From Pontibacter amylolyticus (GTDB lineage: Bacteria > Bacteroidota > Bacteroidia > Cytophagales > Hymenobacteraceae), in NCBI RefSeq assembly GCF_014638845.1, contig NZ_BMFP01000004.1, positions 124,001 through 188,000 on the forward strand: 64,000 bases of DNA, read 5' to 3'. Positions 55,030-63,339 of the stretch are shown one piece after another. The notes below the pieces were generated by a model. It did no database searches. It saw only the letters and a list, made by a program, of their open reading frames with translations, and was not told the origin of the DNA. The stretch's first letter is position 1. Every line of letters starts with the position of its first letter. The position numbers and the translations under genes are program-made.

Positions 55030-55989
55030 ATGAAGAAAATCAGGTACTGGATTCGACGCAACTTTGGCTTTTCGCAGCGCGAGGTAAACGGGTTTCTGGT
55101 ACTGATAGGGGCAATGGTGCTGCTGACGGCAGCACCATTGCTGTTTAAATGGTTTTCGAAACAAGGGACAGGCGTTGTTGAGAGCGGCGTAGCCGACAAA
55201 CAGCTGCTCGACAGTCTGGTAGCGCAACTGGAGGCCAAACAGCCGGAGCGGACGGGCAGAAAACAGGTATACCAGATACCGGAAGCATTGCAGCCCTTTA
55301 ACCCCAACCACCTAACAGAAGCGCAATGGCAGGAGCTGGGGATGCCCAGGTACATGGCACAGCGCATCCTCAACTACCGCAACAAAGTCGGCGACTTCAC
55401 CTACAAAGCCCAGCTTGCTACCATCTACGGTCTGCCCGATTCCGTCTTTCAGAAGCTATACCCGTACATCCAGCTCCCCGAAACCAAGCCCGACAGGTAT
55501 GGCCGCCAGCAAGGTATAGCCGCCAACTCCCGGACAGCGCCTAATCCAAACTGGGCCAGCAACTCGCGACCCCGCGAGCGCTTTATCCTCGCCCCTTTCA
55601 ACATCAACACCGCTGATACCACCGCCCTGAAGCAGATCAGGGGGATTGGCAGCAAACTTTCGGCAAGAATTGTGAAGTACAGGGATGGCCTGGGCGGGTT
55701 TCACAGCATGGCACAGGTACAGGAGGTATACGCACTGCCGCCCGCCGTAGTGGACAGCCTGCACAAGTATACCTTCGTGCCAAAAGCCAATACGGTGCAA
55801 CAGCTGTCACTCAACCAGGCCGATGCAAATCAGCTGAAGGCGCACCCTTACATCAGCTCCAACGTGGCACGCGCCATCGTGGCCTACCGGGAGCAGCACG
55901 GCGAATTCAGGAAAGTGGAGGATATCCGGCAGATCAAGATCGTGACGGCAGAGCTGTTCGAAAAACTCAGTCCATACCTGGCGCTGTAG
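55030..55989 (+). CDS. Helix-hairpin-helix (ComEA-like) membrane protein
   Basis: A 319-residue protein with one membrane helix near residues 20-42 (VNGFLVLIGAMVLLTAAPLLF) and three helix-hairpin-helix units: MPRYMAQRILNYRNKVGDFT, ALKQIRGIGSKLSARIVKYRDGLGGF and the last around AHPYISSNVARAIVAYREQHGEF. Such proteins bind double-stranded DNA without sequence preference; ComEA of competent bacteria is the model. DNA uptake is a possible role but no other competence gene is in the window. Confidence 0.88.
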   Translation: MKKIRYWIRRNFGFSQREVNGFLVLIGAMVLLTAAPLLFKWFSKQGTGVVESGVADKQLLDSLVAQLEAKQPERTGRKQVYQIPEALQPFNPNHLTEAQWQELGMPRYMAQRILNYRNKVGDFTYKAQLATIYGLPDSVFQKLYPYIQLPETKPDRYGRQQGIAANSRTAPNPNWASNSRPRERFILAPFNINTADTTALKQIRGIGSKLSARIVKYRDGLGGFHSMAQVQEVYALPPAVVDSLHKYTFVPKANTVQQLSLNQADANQLKAHPYISSNVARAIVAYREQHGEFRKVEDIRQIKIVTAELFEKLSPYLAL

Positions 55990-55999
55990 GTATAGCGCC

Positions 56000-56497
56000 C
56001 TACTTTTTAAGGGCTTCTATCAGCCCTTCGGCCTTTTCCAGCGCCTGCCGCTCGCTTTTAAAAGAGATTAATTCCTTTGCTGCCTGCAGATCCACCCAGC
56101 GGGCCTCATTCACTTCCCAGTCGTGCTGGCCAATGTCGCCTGACTGGTAGGAGAGCAGGAAGAAGTGCACAAACTTGTGAAAACGGACGCGCTGCCCCGC
56201 CTTGTTGCCTACGTACCAGTACTCAATCGTGTCTATCTTTTCAACGAGGCTAGCGGTAACGCCGGTTTCTTCCCGCACTTCCCGCACAGCCGTTACCTCA
56301 GGTATTTCACCGGGGTCCACTATACCTTTGGGCAGTTGCCAGCGCTCGGGCTTACCCACCGATATCAGCGCCACTTCTATGCCTGATGGTCCCTGGCGGA
56401 ATACTACGCCACCAGAGGAGACTTGCTCCAGCATAGGTATAGCGGGTTTGGCATGCTCGTCTTTTTTAGAAGCTTCAGGCATCGGTTTGATTTGCAA
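56000..56497 (-). CDS. Nudix hydrolase
   Basis: A 165-residue hydrolase of nucleoside diphosphate derivatives. The Nudix box GIVDPGEIPEVTAVREVREETGV has the metal-binding Glu residues in REVREE. It resembles the (di)nucleoside polyphosphate branch (VSSGGVVFRQG..., WQLPKGIVD). It converges on the HhH gene with a 10-base gap and follows the next gene's stop by 12 bases. Confidence 0.94.
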   Translation of the reverse strand: MQIKPMPEASKKDEHAKPAIPMLEQVSSGGVVFRQGPSGIEVALISVGKPERWQLPKGIVDPGEIPEVTAVREVREETGVTASLVEKIDTIEYWYVGNKAGQRVRFHKFVHFFLLSYQSGDIGQHDWEVNEARWVDLQAAKELISFKSERQALEKAEGLIEALKK

Positions 56498-56509
56498 GAG
56501 GAAAATTAC

Positions 56510-57601
56510 TCAGTGCCCGGCTACCGGCTCAGGAGTAGGGATTGCGGTTTTCTTCCGCTGCTCGTTCAGCCACAACAGGCCGGGGTTGTAGGCCATGTCG
56601 TGCTGGCCCACAAACAGCACCAGGCGCACGTTGTCGGACTGCCGCACAAACACCACCTCCGGGTCTGAGGGTCCGAAGTACTTGTTCTCTTCGGTTGTCT
56701 TGGCCAGTTCCTCCGGCAGTGTCTGCTCTTTCAAAAGGTAGTCGATGTTTTGCTGCGAAATGGTATCGCTGGGGCTGGCCAGGATGTTGTAGGCCCGGAT
56801 GGAGTGGTCCGGCGGAACCAGTACGTCGATCGTGCCGTGCGCCAGGAAAATCGGGACGTCTTTGGCTTGGTGGATGTAGGTGCTGGGACTGCGGCGTTTG
56901 CATTCTTCGGCGGCGGGAGTGCCTGGCAGCGGCTCGCCCCCACAGGCTGCCACCACATGGCGGTTGTAGTCGCGGTGCGGGTAGTTTTGGCTGAAGGCGT
57001 ACCAGTCCACCAGATCGAAAACGGGAACCCAGGCGACCACCCCCGCCCAAATCTCAGGATGCCGGCCGGCCGCCACCAGGGCCGTCATGGCACCGCCCGA
57101 GGAGCCGAGGATGTAGATGCGGTTCGTGTCGATCTCGGTGTGCTGCTTGGCATAGTTCACGGCGTCCACAATGTCCTGTATGGCCAGGTCAGAGGCCATG
57201 GCGTCGGGGTTGTCGAACTTGCCGCGGTAGTTGGGGTGGATGAACGCCCAGTCGTATTCCTTGCTCCAGAGTGCGTAGGGGATGCTCTTGACCTGCAGGT
57301 ACTCGCTGCTCCAGCTGTGCAGCATCACCAGCAGCGGCCGTGGGCCGGTTGTCTTAGAGGTATAGAACAGGGCCGGCTGGGTGGCGCCGTCCATCGTGGA
57401 CTTAATATTGACTTTTTGTATCTCCGGAACCTGCTCTTTCCATTTCTCCAGGCTCTCGTCCGTAAACTTAAAAGGGTACTTCTTGGAGGTGGTGAACTCG
57501 TCCATGCGTTCTACTTCTTTCTCCACCCGCTCTTTTCGGCAGGAGGCTAGCAGGGTGAGCATCAGCCCAAGGAACAGGAGCAGATTGATAGGCTTTTTCA
57601 T
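56510..57601 (-). CDS. Alpha/beta hydrolase lipoprotein of the prolyl-oligopeptidase type
   Basis: A 363-residue lipoprotein (LLLFLGLMLTLLASC, lipobox LASC). The hydrolase core has PRPLLVMLHSWSSEY (oxyanion region), the nucleophile Ser in YILGSSGGAMTAL, the Asp in GTIDVLVPPD and a late His in FVGQHDMAYNP. The peptidase-S9/esterase-D group is the best fit. It probably hydrolyses a small ester or peptide at the outer membrane or periplasm. The order with the downstream Nudix gene suggests read-through, not shared function. Confidence 0.85.
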   Translation of the reverse strand: MKKPINLLLFLGLMLTLLASCRKERVEKEVERMDEFTTSKKYPFKFTDESLEKWKEQVPEIQKVNIKSTMDGATQPALFYTSKTTGPRPLLVMLHSWSSEYLQVKSIPYALWSKEYDWAFIHPNYRGKFDNPDAMASDLAIQDIVDAVNYAKQHTEIDTNRIYILGSSGGAMTALVAAGRHPEIWAGVVAWVPVFDLVDWYAFSQNYPHRDYNRHVVAACGGEPLPGTPAAEECKRRSPSTYIHQAKDVPIFLAHGTIDVLVPPDHSIRAYNILASPSDTISQQNIDYLLKEQTLPEELAKTTEENKYFGPSDPEVVFVRQSDNVRLVLFVGQHDMAYNPGLLWLNEQRKKTAIPTPEPVAGH

Positions 57602-57809
57602 AGTAAACGTCGGTGCAAACGGGATGCAAGCTACAGCATGTGCGTGATTCTACAACTGCTATGCGGCGGAAAATGTTGTCAGGTATAGCGGGGCACAAAA
57701 TAGCTTGGCAGGAAATTTTTACTCCATACGGTTAAACTGGCCCGATAGGTTAGGTTGGCGGCAAGCCTTCGGGTTTCAAGCTGCTTTCGGTTAACAGGAG
57801 GGGCTGTAG

Positions 57810-58541
57810 CTAAACCGGGGGCGAAGTTTCTCTGTTGTAGGGAAACAGGAAGGCGTAAAAAATAAAGCTGACAAGCACAAACTCCTGCAGTTCCCACTTT
57901 TTCCCATCGTTAATGAGCAGCAGGCTGATGAAGAGTAAGGTATAGAGCAGCGCTTGCAAAGGGGTCGGCAAAGGTAACCTGATTTTATCCACCAGCTGCC
58001 TAAACCACTGCCTGTGCCGGTAGAGCACGGGCAGAGCCAAAAAGTAGACGAACACGCCCAGGTATAATATTTTGCCGAAGATCAGCTTGTTCAGGTTCAC
58101 GCCGTTCAGGTGAATGTTGTGGAGGTTGAACTCGCTTTGCGGATTGATCTTCTCCAGGTCATCCGGCACTTCAAAGCCCAGCAGGCGCTGTCCCCAGGAA
58201 ATCTCCTCGCCGAAGCCAAAGAAAAAAACAGCCGCCGCCACATAATAGAAAGCCTTCGCCCATTTACCGTCCATCCGGGGGGCCTTATAGAAGCAGTACA
58301 GCGAAGTGGCCAGTAAGAAAAAGGAGGTAAAATATTCGATATACCCGTCTTCTGTGAGATAGCTGTAAAAGCGGCTCGTATCCTGGAAATAAAACGCAAT
58401 GCCGACCAAAACGTGCGCCACGGTAAAGGTATAGAGAAAAGCGCCCAACAGGACAGCCTTGCTGATGGTAACATGTCCCAGGCTCTCCCCGGCAGCAGTA
58501 ATGAATAAGCTGTATGATCTGAATTTTCTGATCGGATTCAT
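57810..58541 (-). CDS. Uncharacterised membrane protein with EEISWGQR motif
   Basis: The product is 243 residues from the ATG at 58541 (MNPIRKFRSYSLF); the open frame extends 42 codons upstream without a likely start. There are about six hydrophobic helices. In the middle is FFFGFGEEISWGQRLLGFEVPDDLEKINPQSEFNLHNIHLNG, a conserved-looking block of acidic, Arg and His residues next to the membrane. It recalls the EExxxR signature of CPBP-type membrane proteases, but the spacing differs (Arg at +7), so that identity is not claimed. Confidence 0.75.
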   Translation of the reverse strand: MNPIRKFRSYSLFITAAGESLGHVTISKAVLLGAFLYTFTVAHVLVGIAFYFQDTSRFYSYLTEDGYIEYFTSFFLLATSLYCFYKAPRMDGKWAKAFYYVAAAVFFFGFGEEISWGQRLLGFEVPDDLEKINPQSEFNLHNIHLNGVNLNKLIFGKILYLGVFVYFLALPVLYRHRQWFRQLVDKIRLPLPTPLQALLYTLLFISLLLINDGKKWELQEFVLVSFIFYAFLFPYNRETSPPV

Positions 58542-58759
58542 AGGTATAGGTATTGCGCGGAGGTGCAGACCTTGCTGTTGCTGTAGTGAGCTATTAGACA
58601 AGGTCTTGTTAATATTTTTACGGAAATAATACCAGGATGATAGCCGTTTCGTCGTTTCCAAGTCCACTAAATTCCTATTAACTTGCCGTATTGCTGCCGA
58701 CTTGCCGTATAGCTACAGACTATTCTGCAATTCCATCCGTTTTCGGAACAACGCACTTT

Positions 58760-61700
58760 ATGAAATCCATTTTAAAAAGCTACCGCCATCGCCTGCTTAA
58801 CCTGAGCGCCGGCAACAGGGCCCTGTTGCTGTTGCGGCTTTCGCGTGAGCTGCACCTGGACGTAAACGAGCTGGATTTCATCAACAACAAGCCTGCTTTT
58901 CATGTGCTGGAGAAGGTGATCAGTGGCAAAACCGCTGTACTGGCCCCTTTCGCCGACAGCCGCTATGCCCCGGTAACGCCCGTCAGCCAGCGCCTGCGCC
59001 TGATCCGCCGCAAAGCCGACATGATTCTGGAGGAGCGCGGTAGCCGGGAGCTATACCTGGGCTGGCCTTTTGTGCATGGCCAGTTCGCCGACGGCACCAC
59101 CGTGCGCTGCCCGCTGCTTTTTTTCCCTGTGCAGCTGCAGGTTAACGGCAAGCAGGAGTGGGAGCTTCTACCTGACACCACGCAGCCTGCGCAGTTCAAC
59201 CAGAGCTTTGTGCTGGCTTACGCCCACTACATGGGCACACCGCTGGCCGAAGCCTTGCTGGAGCTCGACCTGGGCACACTGCCCACCCACCCGCTGGAGT
59301 TTCGCACGCAGGTATACGAGCTGCTGAAAGAGAGCCAGCTGACGGTGCACGCAGGGCGGGAGTTCTTTACCGATAAACTCAAGCCATTCCACGATTTCCG
59401 CAAAGCCGACTACGAAGCCGACCTGAAGCCCGGTCAGCTATACCTGGAGCAGGAGGCTGTGCTCGGTCTATACCCACAGGCCGCGTCTTATTTGCTAGGC
59501 GACTACGACGAACTGTTGCAGCGCAGCGGTTTGCAGGAGATGGAGGACCTGTTCACAGGACCTGATGCAGGTATACCGCAGGTAACCCCGCAGGCGCAAC
59601 ACACCTTCACTGCTTTCGCCATGGATGCGTCGCAGGAGGCAGCCTTGCAGCAGGTGAAGCAGGGGCGTTCGCTCGTAGTGCAGGGCCCGCCAGGCACAGG
59701 CAAGTCGCAGCTGATCTGTAACCTCGTGTCGGACTTTACGGCCCGCGGCAAGCGGGTGCTAGTGGTGAGTCAGAAACGCGCCGCCCTCGACGTGGTGCAC
59801 CAACGCCTGTCATCGGCCGGACTCGGTCCGTTTGCCGCTTTGGTGCACGACATCAACGCCGACCGCAAAAGCATCTACCAGCAACTGCTCCTGCAGATTG
59901 ACCAGCTGGAAGAATACAAGAAACAAAACCTCGCCCTCAACAGCATTTACACCGACCGTACTTTCCTGGAAGTGAGCCGTGGCATCAACCAGTGCCTGCA
60001 AAAGCTGGAGAGTTTCCGTACCGCCCTCTTCGACAGCAGTCGTTGTGGCTGGTCGCCCAAGGAGCTATACCTGCGCAGCAGTTTGCAGCAGCCTCACGTG
60101 CAGCTATCAGAAGTGTTCAGGCAGTTTACAGCGGCTACCGTTACTGATTTTTTGCCGCGTCTGCGGGCCTGTCTGCAACAGGGCATTGTGCTGGAGCAGC
60201 CCGATTTTATCTGGAAAGAGCGCCACAGCATGCGGGGCTTCGGCTGGCCGCAACGGCAGGAAATGGAACGCACCATCGAAGCGCTGCCTGAACAGTATCG
60301 GGCCATGCAGCAAGGCATCAGCCAGCTGAGCGGTGCCGAATTCGAACTGAGTAGCCTGGAGCACTTCCGCACGGCCTACGACACCCTTGACGAACTGCAG
60401 CACCTGCTTGAGCGGGAAGGGGTGGCTGAAGTGCTGCGTCCGCTGCTGCGCAAAGAGGCCAAGGCATCGGAACTGAAAAAGCTGGTGCGCCAACTTAAAG
60501 GGCTATACCTGGTGTGCCCCACTCCGGATGCTGCTATACCTGTCGAGCAACTGACGCTGGTGAAATCGGCGATCACGGTCTTCGAGGCGAAAAAAAAGGA
60601 TTTCCTGAAAGGGCTTGGCTGGTACTTTTCACAAGACAAGAAAGTGCTGCAGCAGGCGCTGGCCAAGTACAGGCTGGAGCTAACCCCCGGCGGAGTAGGC
60701 GAACTGCAGCGGCGTCTCGAACTGCGGGAGCAGGCGCAAGGACTGATCAAAGCCATCAACAAGCCCATCAACTATATCTTGCGCCTCGAAGACAACCCGA
60801 CCCCGATGCTGCAAAAACTAGAGGTAGTGGAGCAGGCCCTGGAGGCGCACCAACTGCTGAAGCAGCTGCACCGGGAGCGGGTGCTGCACGAAAAGATGTG
60901 GCTGGAGACCAACCTGCCAAGTCATTTGCAAGCCCTGGCCCAGGCCCTGCAGGTGTTTGAGCAGCGCTACGGTGAGTGGGAGCAATGGCTGCCGAAAACG
61001 CACATCGAAAAACTGGCAGAACAAGAAGGTTACAGCACCAGGTTACTGGAAAGCCTGGGCCAGTATTTTGAGCAACTGGTGGCGTACGACGAACTGCGCA
61101 GCACGCTGTCGGTAGCCGAGCAGGAAGTCTGCAAGCAGGTACTGCGCGAAGGTATAGCCAACGCACAGCTAGGCGAGGCGCTGTTTCTGAACAGCCTATA
61201 CCTGGCCTGGCTGCACGAGCTTGAAAGCCAGTGGCCCGAACTGCGCATGCCCGATAGCGGCGAGCTGGACCGGGTAGAGACTGACCTCCAGAACCTGCTG
61301 CAGCAAAAGCAGGACCTGAGTCAGGAGATCGTGCTGTCAAGGTTGCGGGAGCAGACGTACCGGGATATGGAGTACAACCGCCTGGGCAACGCTGTGACCT
61401 ACCGTCGCCTGCATGCCCAGGTGAGTAAAAAGCGTAGCCTGTACCCGATCCGCAAATTGTTCGAGCTTTTCAGTGAAGAGATCCTGAACCTGGCACCTTG
61501 CTGGCTGGCTTCGCCTGAAACAGTATCAGCGGTATTCCCATTGGAGCGCTGCTTCGATCTGGTGATCTTTGACGAGGCCAGCCAGTGTTTCGCGGAGACA
61601 GGTATACCCGCCATGCTACGCGGTCAGCAGGTGGTCGTGGCTGGCGACGAGCAGCAGCTGCGCCCCTCTGACTTGTACCGCTCCCGCTGGGGCGGCAACG

Positions 61701-62716
61701 GTAACGAAGAACCGGAAGAGCTGACCGCGGAATCGCTGCTGCAACTTTGCGGGCTATACCTGCCGCAGACCATGCTCACGCAGCATTACCGCAGCCGCTT
61801 CCCGGAGCTGATCGACTTTTCTAATCGCTATTTTTACCGAAACCGGCTGGAGCTTATACCTGAGTTGCAGGACGTGAATGCCCGCCAACCCGCCATTCAG
61901 TTTGTGAAAGTGCAGGGCCTGTGGCAGCAAAACAGCAACCTCCCCGAAGCCGAGAAAGTGGTGGAGCAGGTGTGGCAACTCGTGCAGAGCGGCCTGGAAG
62001 ACGTGGGTGTGATCACCTTCAACTACAACCAGCAAATGCTGGTGCAGGACCTACTGGAAGAAAAGGCACAGCTGCAAGGTATAGCGTTGCCGCCAACCGT
62101 AACGGTCAAAAACATCGAGAACATGCAGGGCGATGAGAAGGAGGTCGTGATCCTGTCAGTCGGGTATGCGCCGGATGCGAAGGGCAAAATGGTGATGCAG
62201 TTCGGTAGCCTGAACCAGTCGGGCGGCGAAAACCGCCTGAATGTGGCCATCACCCGTGCCCGGCAACTGGTGATCGTGGTGAGCAGCATCCGGAGCGAGC
62301 AGTTACAGGTAGACAGTTCGCAGCATGCGGGCCCGAAGCTGCTGCGCGATTACCTGCACTACGCCCAGCAAGTCAGCCGCCGTTATTTCAACTACGAGCC
62401 GCAGGTACTGCCCATGCCGACGCAGGTGCCGATGCTAAAAGAGCAACTGGCCCAACTGGTGCCTGCCCTGCAAGCCGCCGTGCCCTTCGCTGACCTGACC
62501 TTGATGGAAGATGGAAACTACAACAGTGTGGTGCTTACCGACGATGACCTGTACTTCAACAACCTCTCCGTCCGGCACGCCCACGCCGACATCCCCAAAT
62601 TGCTCCGGCAGCGGAACTGGCCTTTCCAAAGGGTCTACAGCCGGCAGTTCTGGGCCAACAAAGACGCGCTGGTGAAAAGGTTAAAGGGGATGGGAGTTAA
62701 GGAGTTTGGGAGTTGA
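58760..62716 (+). CDS. Large superfamily 1 helicase (DUF4011/Upf1-like)
   Basis: The product is 1318 residues from the ATG at 58760; the first 23 residues of the longer frame are unlikely. An N-terminal DUF4011-type part (ILKSYRHRLLNLSAGNRALLLLRLSREL) precedes Walker A (GPPGTGKSQL, about residues 310-317). Motif Ia is VVSQKRAALDVVHQRL. A long predicted coiled-coil insertion runs to Walker B at about residue 936 (DLVIFDEASQCF), then VVVAGDEQQLRPSDLYRS, LTQHYRSRFPELIDF and ENRLNVAITRARQLVIVVSS (motif VI). The last 80 residues (FPEVYSRQFW-like, VYSRQFWANKDALVKRL) recall the tail of Vsr-like nucleases but lack their Asp/Glu core. Such proteins act in nucleic-acid repair or defence; no defence partner is beside it. 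Confidence 0.85.
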   Translation: MKSILKSYRHRLLNLSAGNRALLLLRLSRELHLDVNELDFINNKPAFHVLEKVISGKTAVLAPFADSRYAPVTPVSQRLRLIRRKADMILEERGSRELYLGWPFVHGQFADGTTVRCPLLFFPVQLQVNGKQEWELLPDTTQPAQFNQSFVLAYAHYMGTPLAEALLELDLGTLPTHPLEFRTQVYELLKESQLTVHAGREFFTDKLKPFHDFRKADYEADLKPGQLYLEQEAVLGLYPQAASYLLGDYDELLQRSGLQEMEDLFTGPDAGIPQVTPQAQHTFTAFAMDASQEAALQQVKQGRSLVVQGPPGTGKSQLICNLVSDFTARGKRVLVVSQKRAALDVVHQRLSSAGLGPFAALVHDINADRKSIYQQLLLQIDQLEEYKKQNLALNSIYTDRTFLEVSRGINQCLQKLESFRTALFDSSRCGWSPKELYLRSSLQQPHVQLSEVFRQFTAATVTDFLPRLRACLQQGIVLEQPDFIWKERHSMRGFGWPQRQEMERTIEALPEQYRAMQQGISQLSGAEFELSSLEHFRTAYDTLDELQHLLEREGVAEVLRPLLRKEAKASELKKLVRQLKGLYLVCPTPDAAIPVEQLTLVKSAITVFEAKKKDFLKGLGWYFSQDKKVLQQALAKYRLELTPGGVGELQRRLELREQAQGLIKAINKPINYILRLEDNPTPMLQKLEVVEQALEAHQLLKQLHRERVLHEKMWLETNLPSHLQALAQALQVFEQRYGEWEQWLPKTHIEKLAEQEGYSTRLLESLGQYFEQLVAYDELRSTLSVAEQEVCKQVLREGIANAQLGEALFLNSLYLAWLHELESQWPELRMPDSGELDRVETDLQNLLQQKQDLSQEIVLSRLREQTYRDMEYNRLGNAVTYRRLHAQVSKKRSLYPIRKLFELFSEEILNLAPCWLASPETVSAVFPLERCFDLVIFDEASQCFAETGIPAMLRGQQVVVAGDEQQLRPSDLYRSRWGGNGNEEPEELTAESLLQLCGLYLPQTMLTQHYRSRFPELIDFSNRYFYRNRLELIPELQDVNARQPAIQFVKVQGLWQQNSNLPEAEKVVEQVWQLVQSGLEDVGVITFNYNQQMLVQDLLEEKAQLQGIALPPTVTVKNIENMQGDEKEVVILSVGYAPDAKGKMVMQFGSLNQSGGENRLNVAITRARQLVIVVSSIRSEQLQVDSSQHAGPKLLRDYLHYAQQVSRRYFNYEPQVLPMPTQVPMLKEQLAQLVPALQAAVPFADLTLMEDGNYNSVVLTDDDLYFNNLSVRHAHADIPKLLRQRNWPFQRVYSRQFWANKDALVKRLKGMGVKEFGS

Positions 62717-62736
62717 GGAGTTTGAGAGTTTGAGAA
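62692..62736. repeat. GAGTTTGGGAGTT tandem repeat across the helicase stop
   Basis: Imperfect copies of GGGAGTT(A/G)AGGAGTTTG run from inside the last codons of the helicase gene past its TGA stop. The last eight residues (MGVKEFGS) are read from the repeat. Confidence 0.7.
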
Positions 62737-63339
62737 GGTATAAAGTCGGGCATTGTAGCGGCCTCAAACTATGCCGCGGTTTCACTGTAACGTCGTTCCG
62801 CTGGCGCACAATTTTTGTAAGGGAAGTTATCGGCCCGGTGCCTTTAACTTAAAAAATTAGAGGAGGCTGATCTGGTTCTTGTTTATCCCAATCTTGAGCG
62901 TGCCTGCCTCCAACTACTGCTGGCCTCTGGAACTGAGCGGGCCGGTACACAGGGATGTGGACATCCCTAGCAGAAAACTTTCGGACATGGATGTCCGGAA
63001 GAGCGGTTAGGCAGAGCACGCAGCGAAATTTGAAGCATGACCAATGCGGGAGAATAATCCAGCTCTCTCATTTCATTCGAGATGACAGTTTCCCATTTTG
63101 CTCTTTTTGACTCAGCTCTTTTGGATTTTCTTCTACTCTTTTGGAATTGCAATCCGGAAGTATGGTAAAAGCGGATTTGTAATCCACAGGCTAAAGGCTC
63201 AAACTACTGGCAGCGAAGCGGGCTTAAGTTGCAGGCGCTACGTTACAACCAGTCTGAATCGTTCACCAAGCAATCAACAAATAACAAATAACAATTCAGC
63301 CATTTAACCATTTAACCATCCAGCAATTCAACAATTTAA
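62737..63339. other. Gene-free repeat-bearing region
   Basis: No credible gene is seen. The region holds the hairpin pair at 62951-63007, a third hairpin (63173-63185) and, at its right end (about 63271-63339), AACAATTTAA-type words like those at 7.7 and 47.2 kb, ending at the ATG of the next gene. Short frames here read as low-quality peptides and are not called. Confidence 0.6.
62951..63007. repeat. Short hairpin pair related to the 24 kb element
   Basis: AGGGATGT/ACATCCCT forms a hairpin at 62951-62968. A block with AACTTTCGGACATGGATGTCC (62976-62996) nearly matches 23993-24013. A third hairpin, GGATTTGTAATCC, is at 63173-63185. Confidence 0.75.

Noticed and set aside
56750..57550. 266-codon plus-strand frame
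   Set aside because: Antisense to the alpha/beta hydrolase lipoprotein.
62967..63152. 61-codon minus-strand frame in the repeat region
   Set aside because: It overlaps the hairpin pair and has no homology-like features; repeat translation.
63098..63307. 69-codon plus-strand frame in the repeat region
   Set aside because: Ends in AACAAATAACAATTC repeat words; composition explains the open frame.
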